A stretch of DNA of 64,000 bases from Palsa-504 sp963787645. Its GTDB lineage: Bacteria > Actinomycetota > Actinomycetes > Streptosporangiales > Streptosporangiaceae. The notes beneath the pieces were generated by a model. It had not been told where the DNA came from and made no database searches. It was given only the letters and a program-made list of their open reading frames with translations. The stretch lies in contig CAWBDS010000014.1 of NCBI GenBank assembly GCA_963787645.1, positions 744,001-808,000 of the forward strand, given 5' to 3'. The position numbers and the translations under genes are program-made. The stretch's first letter is position 1. Each line of letters begins with the position of its first letter. Shown here piece by piece: positions 7,606 to 16,028 of the stretch.

Positions 7606-9161
7606 CTGACCGGCCCGTCCAGCCTGCCTGGCCGTCGCCGAGCATCGGCGCGCTGGCCCTGACCGACTTGCTCGGCCGCTGGCCAGCCGCGGACGGCCCG
7701 CTGTACCGGCTGCTCGCGACCCGGATCGCCCGGCTGGCCGACACCGGCGAACTGCCCGCCGGGCTCCGGCTGCCCGCCGAACGCGACCTGGCCGTCGCCC
7801 TGTCGGTCAGCCGGAACACGGTGGCCGCCGCCTACCAGGTGCTGCGCGACGAAGGGATGGCCGAAAGCCGTCAGGGCGCGGGCACCCGTATCGTCCCGCA
7901 CCGCACCACCCCGGCCGCCGTGCACCGAGCCAACGGCTTCTTCGCAGGCCTGCTCGAAGAAGCCGAGGTGCAGGCGAATCTGAGCCTGGCCGCGGTGGAC
8001 TGCGCGCCGCTGGTGGCCGCGGCCCTGACCGATCCGGAGACCACGCTGGACCGGGCCGCCCGCGACGAGCTGACCCGGACCACGGGTTACTTCCCCTACG
8101 GCCTGCCCGACCTGCGCTCGGCCATCGCCAGCCATCTGACCGAACGCCTCGGGCTGGCCGCTGCCTCGGGTCAGGTCATCGTGGCCACCGGCGCCCAGCA
8201 GGCCCTGGACCTGCTGATTCGGTCCGAGGTCCTGCCCGGCCAGCCGGTCGTGGTGGAGGACCCCACCTACCCTGGCGTGCTCGACGCGTTGCACCGTGCG
8301 GGTGCGGGCGTGATCGGGATACCGGCCGGCCAGGGCCTGGATCCGGACCGGCTGGAGCATGTGATCCGCACCCACCGGCCGGCCATGATCTACCTGATCC
8401 CGACCTACCACAACCCGACGGGCCTGGTCATGCCCGCCGCGGCCCGGCACCGGGTGGCCGCCATCGCGGCCGCGCACCCCGACACGCTGTTCGTCGACGA
8501 CATGACCCTGGCCGAACTGCCGCTGCACGACGGACCGCGTATCGCGCCGCTGGCCGCGTTCGGCCCGGGTCAGCCCAACCTGGTCAGCGTCGGGTCACTG
8601 TCCAAGCTCTACTGGGGCGGCCTGCGCATCGGCTGGATCCTGGGCAGCGCCGGGCTGATCGCGCGGCTGGCCGCGGCCAAGGCCGCCGCCGATCAGGGCA
8701 GCCCCGCTGTTCAGCAGGCGATCGTGGCGGCGCTGCTGCGCGGCCAGCATGAGGACATCGTCAAGTGGCGCAGCGACTGGCTGCGGGTCCGCTACGACGC
8801 GCTGGCCGGGGCCCTGCGGGCCGACCTGCCCGGCTGGACCTGGCCCGAGCCGCAGGGCGGCCTGTGCCTGTGGGCCCGGCTGCCCGGCCAGGCCGACAGC
8901 GGCGGGTTCGCCCAGGCCGCGCTCCGGCAAGGCGTCGCCATGGTCCCAGGCCACCTGCTCAGTGCCAGTCAGGGAGGGCCCAGTCAGGGAGGGGCCAGTC
9001 AGGGAGGGCCCAGTCAGGGAGGGGCCAGTCAGGGAGGGGCCAGTCAGGGAGGGGCCAGCACCGAAGCCAGTTCCTTCGTGCGCCTGGCCTTCACCCAGTC
9101 GCCCGACGTGCTCCGGGCCGCGGTCCGCGGGCTGGCCGCTATACCAGCGCCGTCCCGATGA
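7602..9161 (+). CDS. MocR/GabR-type regulator (GntR wHTH fused to PLP aminotransferase fold)
   Basis: The protein has 519 residues. The GntR winged helix lies at about 25-95 (LPAERDLAVALSVSRNTVAAAYQVLRDEG). A fold-type I aminotransferase domain follows from about 120, with the PLP lysine in SVGSLSKLYWGGLRIGW and the substrate-side YHNPTG motif. Such proteins sense an amino compound through PLP chemistry and control neighbouring genes. An unusual (S-Q-G-G-A/P)n low-complexity loop, encoded by a 15-bp minisatellite, interrupts the C-terminal small domain just before the conserved FVRLAFTQSPD strand. It is coupled to the upstream LLM oxidoreductase and overlaps tail to tail with the nitrile hydratase-like alpha gene. 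Confidence 0.9.
   Translation: MTDRPVQPAWPSPSIGALALTDLLGRWPAADGPLYRLLATRIARLADTGELPAGLRLPAERDLAVALSVSRNTVAAAYQVLRDEGMAESRQGAGTRIVPHRTTPAAVHRANGFFAGLLEEAEVQANLSLAAVDCAPLVAAALTDPETTLDRAARDELTRTTGYFPYGLPDLRSAIASHLTERLGLAAASGQVIVATGAQQALDLLIRSEVLPGQPVVVEDPTYPGVLDALHRAGAGVIGIPAGQGLDPDRLEHVIRTHRPAMIYLIPTYHNPTGLVMPAAARHRVAAIAAAHPDTLFVDDMTLAELPLHDGPRIAPLAAFGPGQPNLVSVGSLSKLYWGGLRIGWILGSAGLIARLAAAKAAADQGSPAVQQAIVAALLRGQHEDIVKWRSDWLRVRYDALAGALRADLPGWTWPEPQGGLCLWARLPGQADSGGFAQAALRQGVAMVPGHLLSASQGGPSQGGASQGGPSQGGASQGGASQGGASTEASSFVRLAFTQSPDVLRAAVRGLAAIPAPSR
8965..9054 (+). repeat. 15-bp coding minisatellite, six units
   Basis: Six head-to-tail copies of CCAGTCAGGGAGGGS (S = C or G), differing only at the last base, lie inside the MocR gene and encode (A/P)SQGG repeats. 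The length is a multiple of three, so copy-number change would keep the frame. Confidence 0.95.
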
Positions 9162-9714
9162 GCCCGTTCCTGGTCACCAGCGCGGCCAGCTGACCGGCGT
9201 CCAGCGAGCCGGTCCCGGCCGGACGGCTGGGCAGCACCATGTAGCGTGCCTCGGACGTGGAATCCCAGACCGAGATCTGCACCGAATCAGGCAGCGTCAC
9301 CCCGAATTCGGCGAGCACCGGCCGCGGCTCGCGGACCGTCCGCGACCGGTAGGCGAAGCTCTTGTACCAGCCCGGGGACGGGCCCAGGAGCGACACCGGG
9401 TAGCAGGAGCACAGCGTGCACACGATGACGTTGTGCACCTGGCCGGTGTTGGCCACCACCCGCAGCAGGTAGGTCAGCTTGTCGAAGCCGACCTCGGCCG
9501 CCGCGGCATTCCCGTCCGACAAGAGCAGGTCGCGATAGCGCGGGTCGGTCCAGGCCCGGGCGACCATCCGCGCGCCGTTCACCGGAGACGCGCTGGCGTA
9601 CAGCTTGGTCAGGTACTCGTCGATCTCTTCGTCGCTGGTCAGCCCGGCGGTGATCAGCCGCTCCTCCAGCCGCCGCGTGCGCGCCGCGGCGGGGAGGTCG
9701 TCATGCTCGGTCAA
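9139..9714 (-). CDS. Co-type nitrile hydratase alpha / thiocyanate hydrolase gamma subunit-like
   Basis: The protein has 191 residues. The signature metal-binding claw VCTLCSC (around residues 95-101) is the cobalt-type sequence (T, where iron-type enzymes have S), in which two cysteines become sulfinic/sulfenic. The following YPVSLLGPSPGWYKSFAYRSR and REPRPVLAEFG are typical of the family. Conversion of a nitrile to an amide, or of thiocyanate to carbonyl sulfide, is expected. It starts at TTG 9714, overlapping the preceding subunit gene by 14 nt. It is the third gene of a three-subunit operon. No cobalt chaperone or maturation gene is visible nearby. Confidence 0.85.
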   Translation of the reverse strand: MTEHDDLPAAARTRRLEERLITAGLTSDEEIDEYLTKLYASASPVNGARMVARAWTDPRYRDLLLSDGNAAAAEVGFDKLTYLLRVVANTGQVHNVIVCTLCSCYPVSLLGPSPGWYKSFAYRSRTVREPRPVLAEFGVTLPDSVQISVWDSTSEARYMVLPSRPAGTGSLDAGQLAALVTRNGLIGTALV

Positions 9715-9967
9715 AGTAGGACTCCCACAGGTCGACGGTCACCGTGTGATCGCCGCTCCCCCACAGGTCCGCGGCGGAAAACCGGACCGCATAGCAGGTC
9801 AGTTCTTGCCGCGGCGTGATGCCGCGGGCGCTGTCGTCGGGCAGCGGCCAGCGAGCCAGGGCCGCGACGATCTCCCCGACATGCCCGCGCACGTACCTGG
9901 GGACCCGGGTGTGATGGTCGGGATCCCCGGTCCGGACCCGGATCCTGGTGCCGGCCGGATAGCTCAT
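9701..9967 (-). CDS. Nitrile hydratase beta C-terminal half / thiocyanate hydrolase alpha-like subunit
   Basis: The protein has 88 residues and corresponds to the C-terminal SH3-like barrel of nitrile hydratase beta (GTRIRVRTGDPDHHTRVPRY, VRGHVGEIV, YAVRFSAADLWG, VTVDLWESYF). In ordinary nitrile hydratases this domain is fused to the helical N-terminal half; here it is a free-standing gene, as in thiocyanate hydrolase (ScnA) and the toyocamycin nitrile hydratase. The start overlaps the previous stop (ATGA, 9964-9967) and its own stop overlaps the next gene, so all three subunits are translationally coupled. Confidence 0.85.
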   Translation of the reverse strand: MSYPAGTRIRVRTGDPDHHTRVPRYVRGHVGEIVAALARWPLPDDSARGITPRQELTCYAVRFSAADLWGSGDHTVTVDLWESYFDRA

Positions 9968-10227
9968 GCCAGGCCCTTCTCCGCGACCAGCGTCTCAATC
10001 GCGCCCAGCCAGCGCTCGTAGTAAGACGCGCCGAGATAGACGGCCGGCGGCAGCCGCTCGATCGCGTCGCGCAGCTCGTCGTCGTTGAACAGGCCGCGCC
10101 GCCGCAGCACCGCCGCCAGCGCGTATACCCGCGCCTCCCAGTCGGCCGCGAACGCGGGCTCGCCATCCTCACCGATCGGCACCGGCCCGAACCCCGTCTG
10201 ACCGCCCATGTCATGAACCCGGCTCAC
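9964..10227 (-). CDS. Nitrile hydratase beta N-terminal half / thiocyanate hydrolase beta-like subunit
   Basis: The protein has 87 residues and matches the helical N-terminal domain of nitrile hydratase beta: MSRVHDMGGQTGFGPVPIGE followed by EPAFAADWEARVYAL and LGASYYERWLGAIETLVAEKG. GTG 10227 is chosen because it restores the canonical start; TAGGGT at 10235-10240 sits 7 nt upstream, suggesting a leaderless message. It is the first gene of the split-beta operon and is divergent from the IlvD/Edd dehydratase gene. Confidence 0.8.
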   Translation of the reverse strand: MSRVHDMGGQTGFGPVPIGEDGEPAFAADWEARVYALAAVLRRRGLFNDDELRDAIERLPPAVYLGASYYERWLGAIETLVAEKGLA

Positions 10228-10234
10228 GTTTGCG

Positions 10235-10240
10235 ACCCTA
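10235..10240 (-). promoter_or_regulatory. Leaderless -10 element of the nitrile hydratase-like operon
   Basis: On the minus strand TAGGGT (TANNNT) lies 7 nt before GTG 10227, with no ribosome-binding sequence between. Confidence 0.4.
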
Positions 10241-10314
10241 TCTTTTATGCCGAACGGACCATAGTGCTGGTCCCCGGTACCGGTGCTCGCGAACCCGGGT
10301 GTTGTTATTGAAGC

Positions 10315-12045
10315 ATGACAGCGAACGGCGGACTCCGCAGCACCCAGTGGTTCGGCGCTACCGGGCGATCCGGCATGGCCCACCGGTCGTGGATGCGCAG
10401 CCAGGGATTCACCCCTGAAGTCTTCGACGGCCGCCCGGTGGTCGGCATCGCCACCACCTGGTCGGAACTGGCTCCGTGCAACGTTCACCTGCACCGGGTC
10501 GCGGAGTCGGTCAAGCGCGGGGTGTGGCAGTCGGGCGGGTTCCCGCTGGAGTTCCCGGCCATGGCCTTGGGCGAGACGCTGCTGCGTCCCACGGCCATGC
10601 TGTACCGGAACCTGCTGGCCATGGAGGCCGAAGAGCTGATGCGGGCCAACCCGCTGGACGGGGTGGTGCTGCTGTCGGGGTGTGACAAGACCACGCCCGG
10701 ACTGCTCATGGCCGCGGCCAGCGTGGACCTGCCCGCGGTGATGGTGACCGGCGGGCCGATGCTCAACGGCAAGTACCAGGGCACGGACGTGGGCTCGGGC
10801 ACCGCGGTGTGGCGGTTCGAGGAAGACCTGGTGGCCGGGCGGATGACGCAGGAGGAATGCTTCTTCGCCGAGGGCTGCATGGCCCGGTCCAACGGGCACT
10901 GCATGACGATGGGCACCGCGTCGACGATGGCGTCGATGGCCGAAGCGCTCGGCATGCAGCTGCCGGGCTCGGCGACCTGGCCCGCGGTGGACTCCCGCCG
11001 TTATGAGACCGCGCAGCGGGCCGGCCAGGTGATCGTCGACCTGGTGCGCGAGGACCTGCGGCCTTCGGCCATCATGACCAGGGCGGCGTTCGAGAACGCG
11101 ATCCGGGTGAACGCGGCCATCGGCGGGTCGACGAACGCGGTGATCCACCTGCTGGCCATCGCCGGGCGGCTGGGCGTGCCGCTGTCCCTGGACGACTTCG
11201 ACGAACTGGCCCGCGACGTCCCGACCCTGCTGAACCTGCAGCCCAACGGCCAGTACCTGATGGAGGACTTCTGCTACGCCGGCGGCCTGCCCGCGGTCAT
11301 GCGGGAACTGGCCGAGGTCGGCCTGCTGAACGCCGACGCGATAACCGTGACCCGGACCGGAGTCGGCGCCAACGTCGCCGACGCGCCGTGCTGGAACCGC
11401 GAGGTGATCAAGACCATGGCCGAGCCGTTCCAGCCGGCCGGGACCGGGACCGCCGTGCTGCGCGGCAACCTCGCGCCGGGCGGGGCGGTGATCAAGCAGT
11501 CGGCCTCGTCCGCGCACCTGCTCAAGCACCGGGGCCGGGCCCTGGTGTTCGACTCCCCCGAGGACTACTACGCCGTGTCGAACGACCCCGATCTCGACGT
11601 CGACGAAGAGACCGTGCTGGTCATCCGGTACTGCGGCCCGCGCGGCTATCCCGGCATGCCCGAGGTGTCCAACGTGGCGCTGCCCCGCAAGCTGCTACTG
11701 CGCGGCGTTCGCGACATGGTGCGGATCTGCGACGGCCGGATGTCGGGCACCGCGTACGGGACCGTCGTCCTGCACGTATCGCCCGAAGCCACGACGGGCG
11801 GGCCGCTAGCCCTGGTCCAGACCGGGGACTGGATTACCTTGGACGTTCCGGACCGGACGCTGACCCTCGAGGTGAGCGACGAGGAACTGGCCTCCCGCCG
11901 CGCGCAGTGGCAGCCGCCGGTGCCGCACGCCAGCCGGGGCTGGACCCGGTTGTACTGCGAGCACGTGCTGCAGGCCGACGCCGGCGCCGACTTGGACTTC
12001 CTGGTCGGCGCCAGCGGTCACGAGGTGCCGCGCGAGTCGCACTAA
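10315..12045 (+). CDS. IlvD/Edd family dehydratase, sugar-acid (arabonate-type) branch
   Basis: The protein has 576 residues, the usual family length. Three cysteines in the positions of iron-sulfur cluster ligands are visible at about residues 55 (APCNVH), 123 (SGCDKTTPG) and 196 (NGHCMTMGTASTM), and IRVNAAIGGSTNAVIHL is strongly conserved. The N terminus GLRSTQWFGATGRSGMAHRSW and the NGQYLMEDFCYAGGLPAVM segment resemble L-arabonate/D-xylonate dehydratases more than the dihydroxy-acid dehydratase of branched-chain amino acid synthesis. The likely reaction is removal of water from an aldonic acid to give a 2-keto-3-deoxy acid. No other sugar-acid genes are adjacent, so the substrate stays open. 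Confidence 0.85.
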   Translation: MTANGGLRSTQWFGATGRSGMAHRSWMRSQGFTPEVFDGRPVVGIATTWSELAPCNVHLHRVAESVKRGVWQSGGFPLEFPAMALGETLLRPTAMLYRNLLAMEAEELMRANPLDGVVLLSGCDKTTPGLLMAAASVDLPAVMVTGGPMLNGKYQGTDVGSGTAVWRFEEDLVAGRMTQEECFFAEGCMARSNGHCMTMGTASTMASMAEALGMQLPGSATWPAVDSRRYETAQRAGQVIVDLVREDLRPSAIMTRAAFENAIRVNAAIGGSTNAVIHLLAIAGRLGVPLSLDDFDELARDVPTLLNLQPNGQYLMEDFCYAGGLPAVMRELAEVGLLNADAITVTRTGVGANVADAPCWNREVIKTMAEPFQPAGTGTAVLRGNLAPGGAVIKQSASSAHLLKHRGRALVFDSPEDYYAVSNDPDLDVDEETVLVIRYCGPRGYPGMPEVSNVALPRKLLLRGVRDMVRICDGRMSGTAYGTVVLHVSPEATTGGPLALVQTGDWITLDVPDRTLTLEVSDEELASRRAQWQPPVPHASRGWTRLYCEHVLQADAGADLDFLVGASGHEVPRESH

Positions 12046-12083
12046 CGCGCAACCTGGAACGCGCTTGGGGAGTCTTGTAGGGC

Positions 12084-13272
12084 ATGAAGCCGCTGGCGGT
12101 GCTGGCCGGAACCCTGACCGCGATGACCGTGCTGCTCACGGCGTGCAGTAGCACCCCGGACCATACCGTCACGGTGTCCGCTTCCGGGACGGCCGCGGTA
12201 TCCGCCTCGGCGTCAGGCTCGGCGTCAGGCTCGGCATCGGGTTCGGCGCCCGCCGCGTCCGTCCGGAACGCCCGGGTGTTCGGCCGGGTCTTCGACAACC
12301 CGGGCGTGACCGTGACCGGCGGCCGCGTATACGTGACCTGGCAAGTCAACCCGGTGACCGCGGCCGTGCCCCAGATCGAGCTCACCCGCGTCGACCAGGC
12401 CACCGGCGCGATCAAGGCCATGCGCCTGCTGGCCGCGGGGCAGGCCGGCTCGCCGCTGGCCGTGGGCGGCTCGCTCTGGCTGCCGGTCGCGACGCCACCG
12501 GGCCTGTCGCTGCTCCGGCTGAACCCGGTCGACCTGGCCCAGACCGCGGACCTGTCGATCCCTGGCGGGTCCGGGCCGAGCCTGGGGCGGGGTAGCCACC
12601 TGGCCGTCGCGGACGGCGTTTGTGGGTCGCCGCCGGCGGCCGGCTACTGCGGGTCTCGCCGACCACCGGGCAGCTGATCAGCTCGATCTCGCTGCCCGGA
12701 GCCGTCACGTCGGACGTGGCGGCCAACAAGAACGGCACCGCGCTGGTGGTCAGCGAGGCGAACGACGGCGGCCTGGGGTCGGTGCAACGGCGCAACCCGG
12801 CGACCGGGACCGTCATCGCCTCCTCGACGCTGACCGGAGTGGCCGCGTCCAGCATCGGCGGCCTCATCCAGTCCGGGGTCTGGGTGGCCGAGGCCACCGG
12901 GATGCTCGGCTACATCGAGCGGATCAACCTCGCCACTATGGCCGCGGATCCGGCCACCCGGGTGAGCGGCACCAACGGGATCGACGTGACCGTGGCCGCC
13001 GGCCTGGCCTGGGTCACCGACGGGGTCAACCCCAAGCACGACTACTGCGCCGATCCGGTCACCGGCCGGGTCCTGGCCCAGTTCCGGCTGCCCGCACCCG
13101 GCCAGGACAGCCTGCTGGCCTTCTCGGCTCGGTACCTGTACTACCAGAGCCCCGCCGGACACGGCTTCTACCTGATGCGCATGTCAGTTCCCGCCGCCTG
13201 CCAGGGCTTACGACAGGTAGTGTTCACCTCTGCCCTTTTTCTCTGTTCGTTTTCGGCACCTGGCGGGGAGCA
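12084..13272 (+). pseudogene. Beta-propeller-like lipoprotein, frameshifted
   Basis: The 5' part (12084 to about 12618) encodes a lipoprotein signal peptide with lipobox LTAC (MKPLAVLAGTLTAM..), a Ser/Ala/Gly-repeat linker encoded by the repeated hexamer-like GGCTCGGCGTCA, then PQQ/YncE-like propeller strands. Near 12619 the frame breaks and homology continues in another frame from LWVAAGGRLLRVSPTTGQ through strands such as GVWVAEATGML, GLAWVTDG and ARYLYYQ to about 13200. One missing base in GACGGCGTTTGTGG would rejoin the two. The second part has no stop of its own before the idi start, hinting at a second indel. The product would be an extracytoplasmic surface lipoprotein of unknown ligand. 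Confidence 0.65.
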
Positions 13273-13273
13273 C

Positions 13274-13870
13274 GTGGAGAGCGTTGTCCTGCTCGACGAG
13301 ACCGGCGCGGCCTGTGGCACGGCGGTCAAGGCGGTCGTCCATCACGCGCAGACGCCGCTGCACCTGGCCTTTTCCGTCTACCTGTTCAACCAGGCCGGTC
13401 AGTTCCTGCTGACCCGGCGAGCCGAATCCAAGCGGACCTGGCCCGGCGTCTGGACCAACACCTGCTGCGGGCACCCGCTGCCCGATGAGCCGGTCGCCGA
13501 CGGCGCGCGACGCAGGCTGAGCCAGGAACTGGGGATCGGCGAGGCGAAGCTGGTGCTGGCGCTGCCGAGGTTCCGCTACCAGGCCCGGATGGCCAACGGC
13601 GTGCTGGAGAACGAACTCTGCCCGGTCTACGCGGCCTATTCGGACGCCCTGCCCCAGCCCGACCCGGCCGAGGTAGCCGAGACCAGGTGGGTGGACTGGG
13701 ATGAGTTCTGCACCGCGGTGCGCATCGGACAGCAACCCGTTTCGCCGTGGTGCCAGCTGCAACTGAACGAGCTCATGACGCTCGGCGCCACGCCGCTGAC
13801 CTGGACGTCGGCCGACGCGGCGGATCTGCCGCTGGCCGCCGTGCGGGCCAGGTTATCCACAGGGCTGCTA
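13274..13870 (+). CDS. idi: Isopentenyl-diphosphate delta-isomerase, type I; 3' end uncertain
   Basis: Starts at GTG 13274 with GGGGAG upstream. A Nudix-fold type I IPP isomerase, interconverting IPP and DMAPP for isoprenoid synthesis. Visible signatures are the LLTRRAESKRTWPGVWTNTCCGHP region with the catalytic cysteine, the Nudix-like RRRLSQELGI helix, NGVLENELCPVY and the conserved VSPWCQLQL near the C terminus. Homology ends near 13850. The frame has no stop there and runs on antisense to the TetR gene as far as 14371, while stops in the other frames occur at 13868-13876. A one-base indel in the last codons would give the normal length of about 198 residues. Confidence 0.8.
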
Positions 13871-13927
13871 GCTGATTACCCAGTGTCAGGCGGCATTGTC
13901 CCCACGATTTCCACAGCGTTATCCACA
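13853..13927. repeat. Cluster of DnaA-box-like 9-mers
   Basis: Two perfect TTATCCACA boxes (13853-13861 and 13919-13927, 66 bp apart) flank TTGTCCCCA (13896-13904) and TTTCCACAG (13908-13916). The cluster sits at the convergent ends of idi and the TetR gene. No dnaA, dnaN or gyrB is near, so it is not a conventional oriC. Confidence 0.5.
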
Positions 13928-13946
13928 GGGTGGCGTACGCCCGGTT

Positions 13947-14624
13947 TCAGGCCTCGGCGGGCGGTACGGGATCAGCTCTGGGCGCCAGCCCGCGGGCCAG
14001 CAGTTCGAGCACGTCGTCGAGCACGTCCTCGGGGACGTGACCACCCGCGGTCCACTCCGCCCACCGCATGCCGACGAAGTTGCCGATGCCGGTGTACGCG
14101 TAGGCGACGACTTCGGGGTCGTAGCGCGCGTCGATGTCGCGGTCCATCTGAGCGGCCCGCACGCCACGGGCGTAACCTCGGGCCAGGTGCTCGTAGTACT
14201 CCCGGAACAGCCCCGGGTCGACGAACTCCGACTCGCGTACGATGCGGTCGATCCACGGCCGCGTGGACAGCATGTCGAAGTACGCGCGGAAGGACGCGCG
14301 TTCCCGGTCCCGCTGGCCGCCGGCGGTGTGCTCCAGGGCATCCTTCATGGCTCGCCGCAGATCGGTGTTGATGGCCCGGACCACGGCCGCGAAGATCTCG
14401 GCCTTGGACTCGTAGTACGAGTAGAAGCTGCCCGTGGCCATCCCGGCCCGGGCGCAGATGTCCGCGACCGTCGTCCGGTGGTAGCTGCGCTCGCCGAACA
14501 GCTCCTCGGCCGCGGTCAGCAGCCGCTCTGCCGGCCCGGGGGGACGACCCCCCGGAACCCCCCGAGGCCGGGGGGGCTGCCCGCCCCCCCGAACCCCAGG
14601 GGCCCGGTTCGCTTCGGCTGTCAT
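13947..14624 (-). CDS. TetR family transcriptional regulator
   Basis: The protein has 225 residues. The N-terminal HTH is clear (RLLTAAEELFGERSYHRTTVADICARAGMATGSFYSYYESKAEIF), followed by a helical ligand domain (SFRAYFDMLSTRPWIDRIVRESEFVDP, ending EDVLDDVLELLARGL). A Pro/Gly-rich N-terminal extension of about 30 residues is encoded by a G/C homopolymer hairpin tract. The gene lies 45 bp downstream of livK in the same direction and could be the last gene of the liv operon and its regulator. TetR proteins of this group often sense acyl-CoAs or amino-acid-derived ligands, but the ligand cannot be inferred here. Confidence 0.85.
   Translation of the reverse strand: MTAEANRAPGVRGGGQPPRPRGVPGGRPPGPAERLLTAAEELFGERSYHRTTVADICARAGMATGSFYSYYESKAEIFAAVVRAINTDLRRAMKDALEHTAGGQRDRERASFRAYFDMLSTRPWIDRIVRESEFVDPGLFREYYEHLARGYARGVRAAQMDRDIDARYDPEVVAYAYTGIGNFVGMRWAEWTAGGHVPEDVLDDVLELLARGLAPRADPVPPAEA
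14536..14605. repeat. G/C homopolymer hairpin tract
   Basis: CCGGGGGG-ACGA-CCCCCCGG (14536-14555) is a perfect 8-bp stem. It is followed by further C6, G7 and C7 runs to about 14600, inside the start of the TetR gene. Such runs are prone to slippage and sequencing error, so the TetR N terminus (ATG 14624) should be treated with care. Confidence 0.7.
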
Positions 14625-14669
14625 CTCGGCTTATCCCTGTTCCGTCCTATCGGGAATGGCCGAAGAGCC

Positions 14670-16028
14670 TCAGGAGGAGGCGGAGGGTATGCCACTCGCT
14701 GGTGCCTGCTCCTCGGATCCCGTGTAGGTGTTGATCGCCCCGGTCGGGGTGGTGTCCGTGGTCAGCACCGATCCCTGCTGGGTTACCACACCATTCTGAA
14801 TGACGCCCAGGTAAGCGCCGGTCACGCCGAGGTGGTCGGTGGAGGAGTAGGCGAATGGCGCGACCATCGGTCCCTGGGGCAGGCCGCCCTGGATGGCGTT
14901 GATCAGGTCCTGGCGAGTGGGGTTGCGGCCCGCCTTGAACATGGCCTGGACGAAGGTGTACGCCACCGCCATGCCGTAGAAGAAGTTGCCGTCCAGCGGC
15001 GCCTTGGGCTCGTACTGATCGTGGATCTTCTTGAACAGGACGTACCAGCTGTCGCTGGCGCCCAGCGCCGGCAGGTACTCGTCGGTGATGATCCCGTTGG
15101 TGAGCTGGTTGCCGTTGACCGTGGCGCCGCCCTGCTTGGCGAACGCCTCGAGCAGGCCGGACAGCGTGATCGGGTCCGAGCCGACGTCGCTGACCGCCAG
15201 GGTCGGGCTGTAGCCGAGCTTCAGCATGCCCAGCTTGAGCAGCGCGGTGAAGGCCGGGATCGAGAAGGAGACGATGACCTTGGCGCCCGACGCGCGCAGC
15301 GCGGCGACCTGCGGTCCGATGTTGACGTTGGTGTCGACGTAGCTCTGCTTGCTGACCACCATCGAGGCCGGGATCTCGTCATCGAGGCCCTTGACCCCAT
15401 CCTGGCCGAACTCGTCGTTCTGGTAGAAGTATCCGACCTTCTCGCCCTTGAAGTGCTGGGCGATGTACTGCCCGAGGATCTTGCCCTCGCTGATGTAGTC
15501 GAGCTGCCAGCCGAACGTCTCGGGGTAGGTGCTCGGCGCATTCCAGCACTCGCAGCCGGACGCGACGAATACGTCAGGCACCTTCTCGGAGTTCAGGAAG
15601 CTCACCGCGGCCAGGTGGGTAGGCGTGCCGAGCCCGTTGAACAGCGCGTAGATGCCATCTTGCAGCACGAGCTGGCGTACGACCGAGGCCGTTTTGGTCG
15701 GGTCATAGCCATCGTCGAGGTACTTGTAGACGATCTTGCGCCCGTAGATGCCGCCGTTCGCGTTCAGGTACTGGAAGTAGGCGTTGGCCGCGGGCGCGAT
15801 CTCGCTGTAGCCCGGCGCGGCCGGCCCGGTGAGCGGCTGGTGGCTGCCAATGGTGATGGTCGTCGGGGTGATTCCGGGCGCGGACGCGGTTAGGGCCGCG
15901 CTTGAGCTGCCGCCGGTCGCGCCCGAGCTCGAACTCGAACTCCCACCCGACGAGCACGCGGCCACCCCCAGCGCGGCCGCGGTCACGATGGCCGCCGTCT
16001 GCCAGCGAAGCCGTTGAGATTTCTTCAT
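14670..16028 (-). CDS. livK: Branched-chain amino acid-type ABC transporter substrate-binding lipoprotein
   Basis: The protein has 452 residues. A lipoprotein signal (MKKSQRLRWQTAAIVTAAALGVAAC, lipobox VAAC) and a Ser/Gly linker are followed by a type I periplasmic-binding domain: ITIGSHQPLTGPAAPGYSEI, NANGGIYGRKI, KYLDDGYDP, then the second lobe. The domain sizes match Leu/Ile/Val-binding-like receptors, which also cover amides, urea and aromatic acids, so the substrate is uncertain. Its ATG overlaps the livM stop (ATGA, 16025-16028); it is the last transporter gene of the operon. Confidence 0.85.
   Translation of the reverse strand: MKKSQRLRWQTAAIVTAAALGVAACSSGGSSSSSSGATGGSSSAALTASAPGITPTTITIGSHQPLTGPAAPGYSEIAPAANAYFQYLNANGGIYGRKIVYKYLDDGYDPTKTASVVRQLVLQDGIYALFNGLGTPTHLAAVSFLNSEKVPDVFVASGCECWNAPSTYPETFGWQLDYISEGKILGQYIAQHFKGEKVGYFYQNDEFGQDGVKGLDDEIPASMVVSKQSYVDTNVNIGPQVAALRASGAKVIVSFSIPAFTALLKLGMLKLGYSPTLAVSDVGSDPITLSGLLEAFAKQGGATVNGNQLTNGIITDEYLPALGASDSWYVLFKKIHDQYEPKAPLDGNFFYGMAVAYTFVQAMFKAGRNPTRQDLINAIQGGLPQGPMVAPFAYSSTDHLGVTGAYLGVIQNGVVTQQGSVLTTDTTPTGAINTYTGSEEQAPASGIPSASS

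Noticed and set aside
8965..9054. Short regularly repeated units resembling a CRISPR array
   Set aside because: Units are contiguous without spacers, lie in frame inside a regulator gene and encode a simple peptide repeat.
13853..13927. Chromosomal replication origin
   Set aside because: DnaA-like boxes are present, but dnaA, dnaN, rpmH, parAB and a clear AT-rich unwinding region are all missing.
13870..14371. A long C-terminal domain on the IPP isomerase
   Set aside because: Reads antisense through the TetR gene with low-complexity Arg/Gly/Pro; type I isomerases end near 13870.
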